NCBI GenBank assembly: GCA_009760885.1
Contig: CM019701.1
Location: 36,222,697-36,286,696 of the forward strand
Length of the DNA stretch: 64,000 nt
Reading direction: 5' to 3'
Origin: Achatina immaculata
Taxonomy: Eukaryota > Mollusca > Gastropoda > Stylommatophora > Achatinidae
Shown: positions 1 to 11,330 of the stretch, one piece after another
How the letters are laid out: the number at the start of each line of letters is the position of its first letter
How positions within the stretch are numbered: the first letter of the stretch is position 1
Notes under the pieces: model-generated
Seen by the model: only the letters and a program-made list of their open reading frames with translations
Database searches by the model: none
What the model was told of the DNA's origin: nothing
Program-made: the position numbers and the translations under genes

Positions 1-156
1 GAAAAATTCAAGGATTAAAAGGAAGAGAGAAAGGCCAAGAGAAGAATATCTCATTGAACTGACCAAGTGGCTTGGAAAAAAGAAAAAAGCATTGTAATGC
101 CAAGGACTACAAGAGATGGAGAAGTGTGACTGCCAGTGCGACATGGCTTGACACAT
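1..156 (+). mobile_element. LINE 3' coding end (fragment)
   Basis: The + strand reads as a decayed C-terminal tail of a non-LTR retrotransposon polyprotein. It has a basic, GRxRP-like stretch, then a 'Y-L-x-E-L-T-K-W-L-G-K' segment, then 'RWRSVTASATWLDT' and a stop at about 154. This resembles the end of RTE-like ORFs, where a W-R-S-x-V-A-x-A motif precedes the stop. At least one frameshift is needed between the two parts. The element runs off the left edge. The family is not clearly one of those labelled A-G, though it is nearest D in style. Confidence 0.45.
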
Positions 157-449
157 AATATTTGTTCTATAAATTTGTTTTTCACACTGTAGTAATATTA
201 CATCTTTTAACATTTATTTTAAAATGAAGCTTAAGTTACTTGTAAAAAAAAATTGATGTATATCATGCATACTGGCAAAACATGCAAGAGATTCCATGGT
301 TTGTAGAAACTAGAACTTTGAAAAATAAAGATTTATATTTTAAAAACTTACATTTTGGAGTAACAGATGTGGTCTTCAAGTTTCTTTCTGATTTGCAAGC
401 TTGCTAAGTAATCTGTTACTGAAGCTGAATTTTTTTTTTTTTTTGGCAG
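157..449. other. AT-rich intronic sequence ending in a polypyrimidine tract
   Basis: There is no coding signal. The stretch ends in a run of about 14 T followed by ggcag at 445-449, a strong splice acceptor for the exon that starts at 450. Nothing else is recognised here. Confidence 0.5.
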
Positions 450-604
450 GCAATCAAGAGACAGCATAGAGAAGTAGTCAACCTCATGTTACGTGTAGGT
501 GTAAACATTGCTGCCCCAACATGCACAAGTCTGTCTGCACTTGAACTAGCAATTGAGCGAAGGAATCCACACATTGAAAGAATAATTCAGTTACACTGTC
601 AGCG
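450..604 (+). CDS. Exon of an ankyrin-repeat protein (partial gene)
   Basis: Seen: a polypyrimidine tract and AG acceptor at 431-449, an open frame of about 51 codons, and a GTTAGT donor at 605. The frame begins A-I-K-R-Q-H-R-E-V-V and contains L-M-L-R-V-G-V-N-I, followed by S-L-S-A-L-E-L-A-I-E-R-R-N. This is the helix-turn-helix spacing of an ankyrin repeat (V-x-x-L-L-x-x-G-A-N, then x-x-T-A-L-x-x-A). The exon ends with two bases of a codon (CG), which the next exon at 3887 completes as Arg. Known: ankyrin repeats mediate protein-protein binding. Inferred: an internal exon of a host gene whose 5' part lies left of the window. I do not recognise the specific gene. Confidence 0.6.
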
Positions 605-1774
605 GTTAGTCTTATTTACAATTACACAAGTGTTCCAAAAGCTGTTGTCACAGTCCAGAGACCCCTGCAGGAAGACAGATGCAGTTACATGAGAAAAGTT
701 ATTTTGTAGGGAAACTCATTTTTCTGTGTATCTTACACATGAGTGAGATATAATCTGATTCCTCTCTGGTTGTAGCATATCAGGTGTAACAGATGTTACT
801 GCTTCAGAATGTTTAGATACTGTGGAAGTTGGGGTAACATAAACATTGCTTTAAATGTGTGTGTGCACATGCACACACAGAGAAAAGAAAAAGTCAAAAG
901 ATGCCAGGTCATGGGATCTGACGGCCACCTACAGTGATCTCTGGAAATTGTAAAGAAACTTGAAAACTCTGTATAACCTAAGTGTTGCTGGGGGAATTGG
1001 AGAATAATAAAATATAAATTTGTTGTCATCTGTGTACTTCCTTGTGGGGAGTTGCTAACATTTGTTTCAGTTTGGTAACTGACATTGATTTTCCAGATGT
1101 TTGAGTTACATATGTATTCTGGTACTAAATAAGTGTAATGTTCAGTCAATCAGACTTGACATGTATTCCATAATGCCTGGGATACGTTGTATGAAACCAA
1201 TATCCCAGGATGCTGAGATACACAGTTGCTTTTACAGAACTGCAGTCATAATTATCCACTTCACCACATGTGATTGGGAGAATAATAAATAAGTAGTGGA
1301 ACTCACTGGAAAATAAGTAGTGTACAGTGTCAGCATCAACTACACACAGTCTATTCCCAACAAAAACAATTACAGTACTAATTATGAAGAGCATCAAATT
1401 CATGAATACTATTATAGCAAATTGGGCATCTAAACATTTGCACTTTCATTTCATCTCTTAACCTACCACACATCACCTGTGACATACAATATTTTTTTTT
1501 TTGTAATCAGCAATATCAGATACCATATTTTATTGGGAAATGCCATGCCTGTTAACTTGTACAGGAAACAAAAATTCTGAATTCCCAACTACAAACAAAA
1601 CTATATGATTACAGTTACGTATTTTAAAATTTTGTTTAAAAGGGATTAAAACAGCTTGTGATGATAGATAAAGAATAAAGTCCACTGAATGCACCAGAAA
1701 AACATTCTGTAAAAACAACCAGTGATGGTGCAAGAAAACTGAGAACCTGCAACTGTTTCAGAAATGGGCTCCCG

Positions 1775-2790
1775 TCTTACAATCTTCCCGTGCCACTATA
1801 TGTCACATAAGGCTCGTATGGTAGCTTGCTAAGATTTCCTGTTTTTGGTGAGTTTTTCAGCCTCATCAAGGGATGTTATCCCTACTAAACTGGCCTCCCT
1901 CAACAGTGTCCTCTTTAGAGTTTCATGTGCTTGACCTCTTTTTCTTCAGCCTATTGTATTCCACTTCATAGCTTGTTTTGGGATTCTCTGGTTGTTTCTT
2001 CTCAGCACATGACCGACACATGTCCATCTTCCTTTTCTGATCACCTCTGAGACAGGTTGTTGTTGTTTGCTTATCTATCTTATCTCTGTGTTGTTCTTGA
2101 ATTCATTTCACTTTATACTGAGTAATTTCCTTAGGCATTTGTTTTCAAAAGAGTCTAATTTATTGTTTTATTTCTTTAGTTGTTTTCCATGCATAAATGA
2201 AGGTGATTACATTTGAATTTAATAATCTTTACTTAGTTTTTGTGGTTATAAGTTTTGAATGCTTAACTCAAGATTCTTGAAGGTCAATGCTGCTTTTGCA
2301 GATCTAATTCTAACTTCCTTTTTGGTGTCACCATCCTGGTCTGTACAGCGACCAAGATATGCAAATTGGTTTACTTCTTCAACAGCTATTCCTTCTGTGT
2401 ATACTTTTCCTTCATGGTTAATGAGGTTTCATTATTTTTGTTTTTTCCTTGTTAATTTCAAGTCCTGTTTTACTAGCCATTGAAGACAGGGTATCTGCTT
2501 TTTCTTGCATTGATTTCACATTGTCACTGATAAGAGCTATGTCACCTGCAAAATCAAGATCTTCCAGTTGGATCTCATGTACCCAATCAATGCCAGTTTT
2601 ACCTGTGCAGCATTTTTTCATTATGAAGTCTGTGGCAATTCCAAAAAGCAAGTGAGATAATATATATCCTTGTTTCATGCCTGTTTCAGTCTGGAACCAT
2701 TCACTCATTCTTTCTTCTGTGTTGACTGCACAAATATATCCATCGTAGAGGTCCCTAATGATGTTGATAATTTTAGATAGTATTTTGGGT
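1775..2790 (-). mobile_element. LINE family A copy, 5'-truncated and decayed
   Basis: On the minus strand this reads from an RT-domain segment beginning near 2790 ('MSEWFQTETGMKQG', matching the 61167 copy). It continues through an L-D-F-A-G-D block, where family A has the catalytic F-A-D-D, and on to the 3' end near 1776, with the sequence corresponding to 'gagccttatgtgacat' and a tail of TAAGA type. The D-to-G change in the FADD box and several frameshifts make it dead. It is antisense to the ankyrin gene, inside an intron. Confidence 0.75.
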
Positions 2791-3024
2791 CCCCATCATA
2801 GATCCAAATTTCTAGGATTGTACTGTTCTACTGGCTGCTCCAAATAGAACTGGATCGTCATAGCTATCATTATAGTAAGGGTAAAAAATTCTTGCTTCTA
2901 GCATGAAAAGAAAATGTCAGCAAAATGTATAAGAGTGAATTGTTATCCTTTAAAATACGATATGTGACACCAAAGAAAAAAAAAAGAGATTGTACCTGTA
3001 TCTTACTTTACTGAACAAGCTAAG

Positions 3025-3260
3025 AAATTATAATTCAACCTCCTTCAAAATAATTCCTTTGTGAGTTGACACAAAGCTACACATGGTGCTGCCATCGTTC
3101 ATAGCAGTTATGCAGATCATATTTTGAAGGCTGTTGAGGACCTCTGCCGTTTTTGCTTTCACATCTTGTACAGACAAAAAATGGGTTCCTTTGAGCACCA
3201 ACTTGATCTTTTGGAATAGGTAGCCAGGTCTGGTGAATATGATGGGTACTCGAGCAGTGA
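3025..3260 (-). mobile_element. Mariner-type transposase C-terminal remnant
   Basis: The minus strand encodes 'KIKLVLKGTHFLSVQDVKAK', then a helix and a decayed ending that corresponds to the G-D-Y-F-E-G-D terminus of mariner/SETMAR-like transposases (here it reads out of frame as K-E-V-E-L). Only the last 70 or so residues are recognisable. The upstream catalytic region is absent, and a frameshift lies near 3120. Confidence 0.55.
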
Positions 3261-3886
3261 TGTTATTTGCTAAAGACTGCCTCAGTGGCAAAACGGTACG
3301 GCTAGCACATTGTCTTGGTGCAGAATCCAACTGACGGTCATCATCTTTCACACTTTTCTACCTTCTAAAAATTGTTTGTGCTATTCAGAAAATGCATGCA
3401 TGAGACAAGCACTCATCCCTGTAACCCTCTGTCAATAAATGAAGTGTTTCCATAGCAGATTTCTTCAATTTCACAGGACACTTGATGTTATATCGATGTT
3501 CATTTTGCACTGCACTGTTTTCCGACCAAGCATAGATATACGCCTCTTATTTGAACATGTGCCTGCTGATGCTGAGTAAGGTGATGGAGTTGAGCCATGT
3601 CCTACAGTGACTGGTTAGAATATGCTCTGTAACCACCTCTTTGTCTCTTCCCTTCCACTCCTCATGGTTCCCAAGCTGTAGGGTCAGTCTCTTCTTTTTT
3701 TTTCCTTTGGTCGAACCTCGTATTGTCCATATTCACAGTATGGCTCCTGCTGTTCTTTACTGAAAATACTATAGAGGATGTTTGTATAACTAAAATACAT
3801 CAGCATAATTTTAGCTTCATTGAGCAGTTTCCTTGATACTGCACTAATAGGAGTTATAACTTAAATGGCTTCTTTCTTGGCCGCAG

Positions 3887-4038
3887 ACTAGAACAAGCAT
3901 TTCAGAGTCGAGTTCTTGCAACTTTGGAGGGAACCGCAGATCTGGTGGAGCCTTTGTTTCCCATGCAGTGTTTTCCTCTTCGGGAATCCCACCAGTTTGT
4001 TGTCAAGTTTAACAGCAGTATACATCCAGTAAAAGCAG
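3887..4038 (+). CDS. Second exon of the ankyrin-repeat gene
   Basis: Acceptor gccgcag at 3880-3886 and donor CAG|GTATGC at 4039. The leading A completes the CG left by the 450-604 exon, so the phase is consistent. The frame reads L-E-Q-A-F-Q-S-R-V-L-A-T-L-E-G-T, then a non-repeat region containing P-L-F-P-M-Q-C-F-P-L-R-E and F-V-V-K-F-N-S-S. The first part could be the C-terminal cap of the ankyrin array; the rest looks like the start of a different globular domain that I do not recognise. The exon ends one base into a codon. It is open for 50 codons with no frameshift, unlike the surrounding transposon debris. Confidence 0.6.
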
Positions 4039-6358
4039 GTATGCCTTCATTTTTCAGCTGCCATATTACCTTCTTTCTCTTCACTCTTCCCCTTCAGATT
4101 TTGACTTGTTCACAAATATTTTCATAATCTTTTTTCTTTCACTGGTGATTTAAACTTAGAAAGGTTTTGTTAAATTTTGAATGTAATAGAACTTATGATC
4201 TACACAAGAATTCCTAGTTTTCTCATGTTTTATCAATTAAATGACATGTTTTCAAGCTAATTGTATCTCACTAATTTGGATTATAGCTCAGTAATATTTC
4301 AGATGATTGTCTGTTTACATTGTTGCTTAACATAAATTATGAAAATGTATGCTTCACTGTCTAGTTGCATTATTGTCACTTTTATTATACTAAGGTGAGT
4401 AAAAAATTTGTCACATCTGAAAATCTTACTGATTTATCATAACTCTTTGTGATTATTTTTCCTCCATTTGTATCACATATTACTATTTTTGGTGACTTAA
4501 ATTCTTCAATGCACAAAAAAGACAGAATATGTGAAATTTTCAAAAACATAACACATATGTGACATCTGTCTTTGGATATACATCCTGTTTCCTGTCACCT
4601 TTTACTTTTTGCACAAACAACACATTTTCTCAGTGGGCCTTTTTCCTTTGATGTTGATGATTCTTTTGGTGAGAAATATCTCTGAAAAGTTGATGGCTGC
4701 AAGCATCATTGCGTCATCTGAGAAATGCAACATTCTCAAAAGTTTGGGGGGGGGGAATTGTCCTGAGACATAATTCAACTAAACGCAGGTGATTGAACAA
4801 CTTTTCAGATAGCATTTATTTATTTTTAAGTTTTTTATTCTTGCCATCAAGTCGATGTTCGTGGCTGGGCATAAGCATTCTGATTATCTTATTTACTGTC
4901 AGAAGTATATTTTAATTTCATATTCAGCATTGCCCACAGTAAAAAATTGTAATAGCTTTTATATAAATTAGTTTTTTCAGGCATGACTTAAGAATTATTT
5001 TATAATATATTAAATGCAACTACCATAAAATAATAGCATATAATATAAGAACTGGAACATAATATAAACACTGGAATGCAACAAACACATGTGTAGTACT
5101 GATAACTCCTTCTTTCTTATGAAGCAGAAATAATGATACCAATTTTTTTGACAAGTCCCACTTGCAGAAACTAGGCCACATAACTAAAAATAGCTACTGT
5201 GATTCCCCTTTTGTCAAACAGCTATAATCAGCAACCAGTAAAAGGCAGAATCTGTTAACACATTAGCACAAGAAGAGGGGAAATCTTGAAGCATGTTAAG
5301 ACATCCTTAGTAGTGATACAGTAGAATGCCCAAACATGTCCACAGCAGCAAAAGGCTTAAGATATCCTTGTCACTTTTGATCTCCTTCTAGGGATCCTTT
5401 CACTACATACTGTTTATTGTTCTCGTCCATTCTTGCACATTCTTCAGTCATCTTAGTCCTTCTGTTGCTGAGTTTTTTTCTCAAGAAGATGCAAATATAA
5501 CTGCTGCTGTTCTTTTGTATTTTTTCATAATTCTCCAATTTTTGTTCTTTTCTAATGAATCATAAGAAGTTAAGTGCACGTTTTAGACAGATTTTCAAGG
5601 TTATTGTTGATGTGTATCATTTTTTTCATCCACTATTAAGGAGAAGGATTTCTTCTCTTCATTGCTCATACAAAGATTACAGAGAACATGGTGAGATGTC
5701 GGATTCATGGTGGATGTCCTATAGGTTCTGTCACATTGAATGGGATTGTCCAATCTCCTCTGACCAAGGTTTGTATAATGGACATCTAACACACATGCAT
5801 CTAATGTTTTAAGGTAAATTTATCTAGTAAATTTTCACTATTTTCTTCAATATAGCGGCAACAAAAATTTAAGGAAGTGGTTGCAGTTTGTGTAGTTTGT
5901 AAATTCTGTTGTAATTTTGCTTATTTGAGACAGGTGAATCTTCCACTACAATTCATGTAAACCAAGCTTGGTGCTATATGTTGTCCTGTGATATTTGTGT
6001 ACTCTTTTTGCTTTTAAAATTTTTCTTATTTTTTTACATTCTGCATAACGTGTGTAATTATTACTGATATGAATAACAAAAAAATGATGAGAGAAAAATG
6101 AACACAATGGAATATTAAAATAAGTATTGCACTGTTTAATAAGGCATACATGTAATTGTTGAACTTCATATGTGAGCCCAAAAGCAGAGATGTGCTGTTT
6201 CTTGGTAAACAGTAAAAAAACAAATGAGAAGCAAAAAATTATTCTTCCATGTCTTATAATCATGAAGTCTCATGAATGTGTAATTTTAAAAAAAAAAATT
6301 GTGCTTTGTGGATGACCATAGCCATAAAGTAAGCACTGAATTTTTTTTTCCCACATAG
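4039..6358 (+). other. Intron-like AT-rich sequence, nothing recognised
   Basis: Long T- and A-rich DNA with a 10-base G run near 4744. Short open stretches (for example 5555-5812) show no family resemblance. No transposon ends were identified. Confidence 0.35.
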
Positions 6359-6449
6359 GAGATAAATTTTGTTACTTCATGCCACCCAGTTGTCCCAGGC
6401 TGCAATATACTCATTATTAACAAGCAGGCAGACTACACATCAAAAGTAA
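6359..6449 (+). CDS. Candidate third exon of the ankyrin-repeat gene
   Basis: The acceptor (T9 CCCACATAG ending at 6358) and donor (AAA|GTAAGC, about 6450) both look genuine. The frame is ambiguous. Joined in phase to the 3887-4038 exon, it reads G-D-K-F-C-Y-F-M-P-P-S-C-P-R-L-Q and stops about 20 codons in, which would make it a terminal coding exon. The frame open throughout (E-I-N-F-V-T-S-C-H-P-V-V-P-G) would need a missed exon or an alternative donor at 4030. A spliced transcript would decide. Confidence 0.3.
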
Positions 6450-6683
6450 GCAAGCATTTTGTAATGTATCTTTGAACTTACACATAAATAGGTTAGCAAT
6501 TTATCACTTGTTAAGATATAGGGAATGCTACTTTAGGCAGACAGTGTTTTAAGTAAACTGAAACAAAACACCTGTTTGAATTCTAGTAATTACTATAGAA
6601 ATAATGTTTTGTAGAGATTTGAGTGCCAAGAGTGTGTGTGTGGGGGGGGGGAAGGATAAAAGCACAAACAAGCTGCAAGGTGG

Positions 6684-7265
6684 TCAGTCAGTCATTTACA
6701 TGTCGCTTGCGGAACTTTGCCTCCCTAACAGCTCTCCTGCAGGCCTCTCTGTTGTAAACAAGATGGCCTGCTGCTGATGCATCCATTTGCAAATTATCAA
6801 CGTCTTGCAGCCATCTTTGCATTGGTCTTTCTCTCTTTCTTTTTCCCATTATGTACCCTTCCAAAATGGTCTTCTCTAGATTATCATGACGTTTAATATG
6901 TCCAAAATATTTAAGTTTTCTCTCTTTAATCTTCTTTACTAGCCAGCCTTCTTCAATATTAAGTTCTTTTTAGTATGGATATATTTGTTCTTTTTTTTGT
7001 ATCCCTGATATTTGAAGAACTTTTGTAGCATTTGTATTCAAAGGCATTTATGTGTTTCTCACCAGTTTTGTTAAGTGTCCAGGTCACACAGGCGTATGTT
7101 GTGATGGGAAAGATGCATGCCCTTAAAAATCTTATTTTTGTAGTTCTGTTTGTTCCTTTCCACAGCTTCTTTAGTTGTTTTACTTTTTGAAAGAGCGACA
7201 GATGTCCTCCTTTTAATTTCCCCACATTGCATCTCCATTATTAGTTAGCAGTGATCCAAGATATT
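6684..7265 (-). mobile_element. LINE family B copy, 3' part
   Basis: The minus strand encodes the conserved family B C-terminal region: 'RTTKIRFLRACIFPITTYAC', 'TWTLNKTGEKHINAFE', then the K-L-K-Y-F-G-H-I-K-R-like block and the R-K-G-H-like 3' end at 6684-6720. Frameshifts and premature stops are frequent, for example at about 6970. It is truncated at its 5' side just after the L-G-S-L-L-T-N-N-like segment near 7255. Confidence 0.8.
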
Positions 7266-7522
7266 CAGCCTGCAGAGTGGAGAGTTGGAAAATGCAGCGG
7301 TGAACATGACTGAACTGTCATACAACAAGGATGACAAGTTGACAAGGGGATTACTTGATTTTGGCATCATCAGCTCTTGCAGAAAATTGTTTGCTGAGGT
7401 GCCACATTATAACTATCCTTATACTGTTTCAGTTAAAAAGGGCACCATAGTGATCAGATTAGATCAGATCAGTGCCATCTTGCTCAGTCTTTCATATCTC
7501 GAATCAATTTAACTGTTGTTTT
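7266..7522 (+). other. Unassigned open stretch between two LINE fragments
   Basis: A 75-codon open frame at 7285-7512 starts 'MENAAVNMTELSYNKDDKLT'. I find no domain, signal or repeat in it, and it has no splice context I can defend. It could be chance or a piece of an unrecognised repeat. Confidence 0.15.
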
Positions 7523-7800
7523 CTCACCATACTATGCAGTTAGGCCATTTAGGTATGTCTGTCTTCTTCGCCCTTTCTGTCTTTTGCTATTTACCATTCC
7601 AGTCATGACCAATTTTTCGAGACCTTCATGTTTGCTGATGTGCCAGAGAAATTTTGTCTTTTCCTTATGTATGGCAGTAGTTTTTGGGTATTCTTTTGCC
7701 TGCTGTAATACTTCTTCTGTCTTTCTGGCTGCCCTTGGTATGAAAAGCATCCTTCTTAGGAACCACATTTCAGTAGCCTTTATTCTTTGTTCTAATGAAC
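7523..7800 (-). mobile_element. LINE family D C-terminal fragment
   Basis: The minus strand reads 'MWFLRRMLFIPRAARKTEEV', then K-F-L-W-H-I-S-K-H-E-G-L-E-K-L-V-M-T-G, then 'GRRRQTYLNGL'. This is the classic order of an RTE/CR1-type polyprotein tail: W-F-x-R-R-M-L-x-I-P-W, followed by a G-H-I-x-R-x-x-G-L-E block and a basic GRxRQ-T-Y-L segment. Only this region survives. Confidence 0.7.
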
Positions 7801-8164
7801 AGTGACCAATGATTCAGAACAAAAGTTCACATCCCTTTACATCCCTGGCAAAGCCAAGCAAAACATACCAAGGTATCATGGGTGGAGAACAACCACTTCA
7901 TTGGAATGAAGGATGTAGGCGGCATACAAGCTTATAAGGCAGACAATAAAATTTTGGTAAAAAGTGAGGAAGCCCAGCAACACAAGTCTGTGGGCTCATA
8001 CACCCTAAATAAGTTGAAAAACAGAATGAATGAAATGGTGGCAATCTCAAAGTTGTTACACATCAAGCTAAAACAAAAAAAGGTGCAAAAATTTCTGTCA
8101 GGTATGTTTAAAAAAAAAAATTGCTAAAACATATTCTGAGCTAATCAGCCAATTAATCTGAGTC
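7801..8164 (+). other. No gene recognised; one unassigned open frame
   Basis: A lysine-rich 81-codon open frame at 7882-8127 ('MENNHFIGMKDVGGIQAYKA') shows no recognisable domain. The A-rich composition makes a chance frame plausible. Confidence 0.15.
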
Positions 8165-8413
8165 CTGTAGCATTTGCACGCCATAGGGGTGTGAGGTGAG
8201 TGCCTTCACATTTCTAGACCATTACAGCATTTGAGGTAGGGATGCCAGCACCTGTCCTAATGGTTATTTTTTCCTTTGTTTTCTTAGGGAAGCCCTAGGT
8301 ACCCATTTTTCCAGTGAACCAGTGCCAGTCAGTCAAAAATTGCACATGAGTGAAGTTACTAGGGAGCTTCTGATTGGCAAGTGAGTGCACTAACCACTAT
8401 ACCACCATGACAC
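8165..8413 (-). mobile_element. tRNA-derived SINE
   Basis: Read on the minus strand from about 8413, the head contains TGGTATAGTGG, an exact fit to the Pol III A-box consensus TRGYNNANNGG. It is followed by TTAGTGCACTCACTTGCC, the usual tRNA-like D-arm and anticodon region. The B box, about 35 bases further on, is degenerate (CTAGTAACTTCACTC). The body includes a 'tgggtaccta'-like segment common in SINE tRNA-unrelated regions. Promoter activity is therefore doubtful. Confidence 0.55.
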
Positions 8414-9645
8414 TCAATGAATGGCATGCTAAAAAGCAGACATATAATACTTTCAAAGCGAAGGTCAGGTGTAACAAAGATTGAAGGCAAGGGAACCATT
8501 CTGTTGCAGCAAAAAATACCGCTGGTGGTTTTTTTGACTATTCTGTCATTTGAGTTGAAAGCCCAGACCACCTCTTGCCATGAACAGCGATCCAGCTACT
8601 CCACCATTGCTAATGTTTTCACTAATTAGTGCTCTGACCTCAGCATCAACTATGGAAAATATGGCTGTGGCTAAAGCTCTGAGCCAGCTAAAAACACACG
8701 CACATATATATATATATATATAGATATATATATATATTATTGAATGAGTCTGAACCTGCTTAGAAAAATTAGAGCTGCCCCTCTAAGAGAACTGTAGCTT
8801 GAATTCCTGCAGATGCAGATCTGTCATTTGGCCTTGGGTTTTGCTCCAGGCCATGCAGGATGTCGAAAGAAGTGAAAAAGTGGACCAGCTGACCAGTTCA
8901 GTGGTCATGGAGGCAATGGATTAAGCAGATATGAGTTCTATAAAAGCAGCTTCAAGATTACAATAATTATGAATTATCTGCCTTATCAAGAATTAAAGAA
9001 CTGCAGGTCAAACCTTGTAACTTCTGACTTCTAACAAAACAATTTTTAGACGATGAAACCAGTGTTTCACACAAAGAACCTGCAAATGAATGTCCTTAAC
9101 CAACCCCCCACCTCACCCACATACACATGCGCACACCATACACACCCCCCACCCACACACACACACACACACCCCCACCCCCAGTATTACACCATACAGA
9201 GGTAATATTGGTCAGTACTTGTAAGAATTGGACAGTATAGTAAACAAACTGGAAATGACAGATTTAATATGGAAGAAAAGTGCAGCATATGCCATAGACA
9301 ACTAGAAAAACAATTCTCAGAAAGTGAGGGCCATTGCAAACTAATTAAAACAGGAAGGAAAAGAAGAGAGAGGAGAGAGAAATAAAAGAAAGATTACCAC
9401 TCTGTAATAAAGTGCAGGGATTTCCAACTTCCAAGGACCACAGTTATAGAGTGTGTTGCATCCAGACCAATTTTTGCAGAAATATATTTTCACAGATATA
9501 ATGTGAGCATTATGCCAGTATATGAGATATGCACAAACTTTATTTCTCCGTAATGTTTATTGTGCACCATCAGATATTTTTTGGTATAACCAGGAGCTAT
9601 TTCATATGGTATACCTTTAATTTTTTTTGTATTTGCCTTGGTCTG
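8414..9645. other. Low-complexity intergenic DNA
   Basis: It contains a (TA)n run at about 8703-8740, a CA/CCCA-rich stretch at about 9105-9182 (CACACACACACA flanked by CCCCCAC), and purine-rich A/G sequence at 9290-9400. There is no coding support. Confidence 0.4.
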
Positions 9646-9790
9646 TAACCAGGACACTTAACAAAACAGCTGAGAAACACATAAATGCCTTTGACTGTAA
9701 ATGCTACAGAAGAGTTCTTCAGATGTCATGGACACAGAAAAGAACAAATATATCCATACTACAGGAACTTAATATTGAAGATCTCAGGCT
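9646..9790 (+). mobile_element. LINE family B internal fragment
   Basis: The + strand encodes 'RTLNKTAEKHINAFDCKCYR', then 'VLQMSWTQKRTNISILQELN', collinear with the other B copies (for example 39850-39975). Both ends are truncated, and the match stops inside the I-E-D-L segment near 9785. Confidence 0.75.
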
Positions 9791-9944
9791 GCAAATATCT
9801 CACCAACCAGTAATGATAAAAATATCCGGTTTCAGTTCTCTGAAGCAGAAACTGGATTTATGAGCAACAATGAGAACATTGATCACATCATTACTGGAGT
9901 GCATGCCACATCATGCGACATTACAAGTGAGCATTATAGCTTTA

Positions 9945-10470
9945 TTTACAGTGCATCAGAAAGTTGAGTGCTGTTTTTGGTTAGCTGAATTTCAATCTCC
10001 TGCTACAGCGCAGAGAATATCTAGACTTAATATGGATAGGAACCACTGGAATGTCATTCCATTGTGAGGTGGCATAAACAACTGTTGGAAACAGGTTTTG
10101 TGTTGAGGAAGAAAGAAAGTGACAAGAAACTAGTGATTGATGATCAAGTTGAGTCAGTTTCAACTTAGCCAGTGCAAATCAATTTGACATGCTAGTAGTG
10201 AACTTTGAATGCCTTGATCTGCCGTGCACAACATTGTACGCAAATGGTTACAGAATAAAGTTTACAAGATAAAATTAGTTCAAAAACTTCAGCCTAGTGA
10301 CAAACCCACGTGTTTTTGAATGAAAAAGATGACATTGCTGAATACATATGTGAAGTTGTGTTTTCCAGTATGAATTTTATCATCATTCACCATAAAAGTT
10401 GACTCAGATTCTTTGCTTTTCCTTTCTGAGACTGGCAATTGTAGAAATTGCGAAGATACTCCTCTGGTTA
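9945..10470 (+). mobile_element. DUF4817-type (Tc1/mariner superfamily) transposase N-terminal remnant
   Basis: The + strand reads 'TVHQKVECCFWLAEFQSPAT', then A-Q-R-I-S-R-L-N, then (after a frameshift) W-K-Q-x-L-E-T-G-F-V-L-R-K-K-E-S-D-K-K-L and V-E-S-V-S-T. Further on it reads V-H-N-I-V-R-K-W-L-Q-N-K-V-Y-K-I-K-L-V-Q-K-L-Q-P-S-D-K. This order matches the helix-turn-helix and linker of insect- and arthropod-type DUF4817 transposases (x-x-W-L-A-E-F-K-S, then G-R-P-x-V-S-D-E, then K-L-Q-L-V-Q-x-L-x-P-x-D-K). It has many stops. The C-terminal part of the same superfamily appears separately at 29550. Confidence 0.55.
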
Positions 10471-11145
10471 ATGTGGCAGATCAGCTCCAGCTGTCACAGT
10501 GAAGTTAGATATAGAGTGGTGCACGAAATAACACACACTCAAAATGTTTAATAAAATTTTAAATTTTTGGTTCAGAAATTTCTAGAAATTCCATCAAGAC
10601 ATAACAAAAACAAAATAGAAATTATTTTGAACCATAGCAAACATTGTTTCTGTTGCTTTTTATCCCATGCTAGTAACCCTTCTTTGTACAGTCTGTTGGG
10701 AAGGTGATATTCACTGAAAATTTTCAGCTACTCCAGCCTTCCTTGATGCCCTTGCCTTTTCAGAAATACACTTTTTCACTGTTCCCATCAGGAAAAAAAA
10801 AAGTATTTTTACCTTGGCAAGCTCAAGAGAAACTGCATTAGAAACAAAGCTAGTGTTTGAGTCAGTGCTACCTAACTCTAACATAGTTTTCAGTTTCTTC
10901 ATCAAATCTCCAGTCAGTGCATTTTGGGATTGTCCTTCATATTTAACGCTTCTCTTCATGCATGACTGAATGATGACCAATTGCATTATAGGCATTATCT
11001 CACTTTACTGCACATAGCAGCTATTATTCTTTTTCCCCCTCAAATTATTTATAGAATGTGCCTTCTTTTTCTGATAGTTTTTGCTGATAACATTACATCA
11101 AGCAAATTTGCTGGTGCCATTTTGCTTACAGCATTTGTGCTGTTC
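10471..11145. other. No gene recognised
   Basis: A 94-codon minus-strand open frame (10711-10995) has no recognisable domain and contains a poly-F artefact from an A-tract. Nothing else was seen. Confidence 0.25.
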
Positions 11146-11330
11146 ATGTAACAGAAAAAGAGGTAGACTACGTGAAACTCTAAAGAGGACAGTGTTAGGA
11201 GAAGTCAGTTTAGTGGGCATAACATCCCTTGATGAAGTTGAAAGACTCGCCGAGAATAGAAAAACTTGGCAAACAACCTATGCGAGCCCTATGTGATGTT
11301 TAACGGCATGGGAAGGATGTAAGATATAAG
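11146..11330 (+). mobile_element. LINE family A 3' end
   Basis: The + strand encodes R-K-R-G-R-L-R-E-T-L-K-R-T-V-L-G-E, then D-E-V-E-R-L-A-E-N-R-K-T-W, matching the last 60 residues of the 61167-62093 reading frame, followed by the 'cggcatgggaaggatgtaag' 3' end and a TAAGATATAAGAT tail. It is severely 5'-truncated. The frame shifts once before the terminal 'ALCDV'-like residues. Confidence 0.8.

Larger units (their letters stand above)
605..3886 (+). other. Intron containing LINE and mariner debris
   Basis: This is the interval between two exons that join in phase. It is AT-rich, with stop codons in all frames apart from two antisense transposon fragments annotated separately at 1775-2790 and 3025-3260. 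Nothing is recognised in 605-1774 or 3261-3870. The 3' end, tctttcttggccgcag, is a good acceptor. Confidence 0.45.

Noticed and set aside
5555..5812. 85-codon + strand frame in the intron
   Set aside because: No recognisable family and an equally long antisense frame; probably chance.
10711..10995. 94-codon minus-strand frame
   Set aside because: No domain, no conserved relatives in the window, and a low-complexity F-run from an A-tract.
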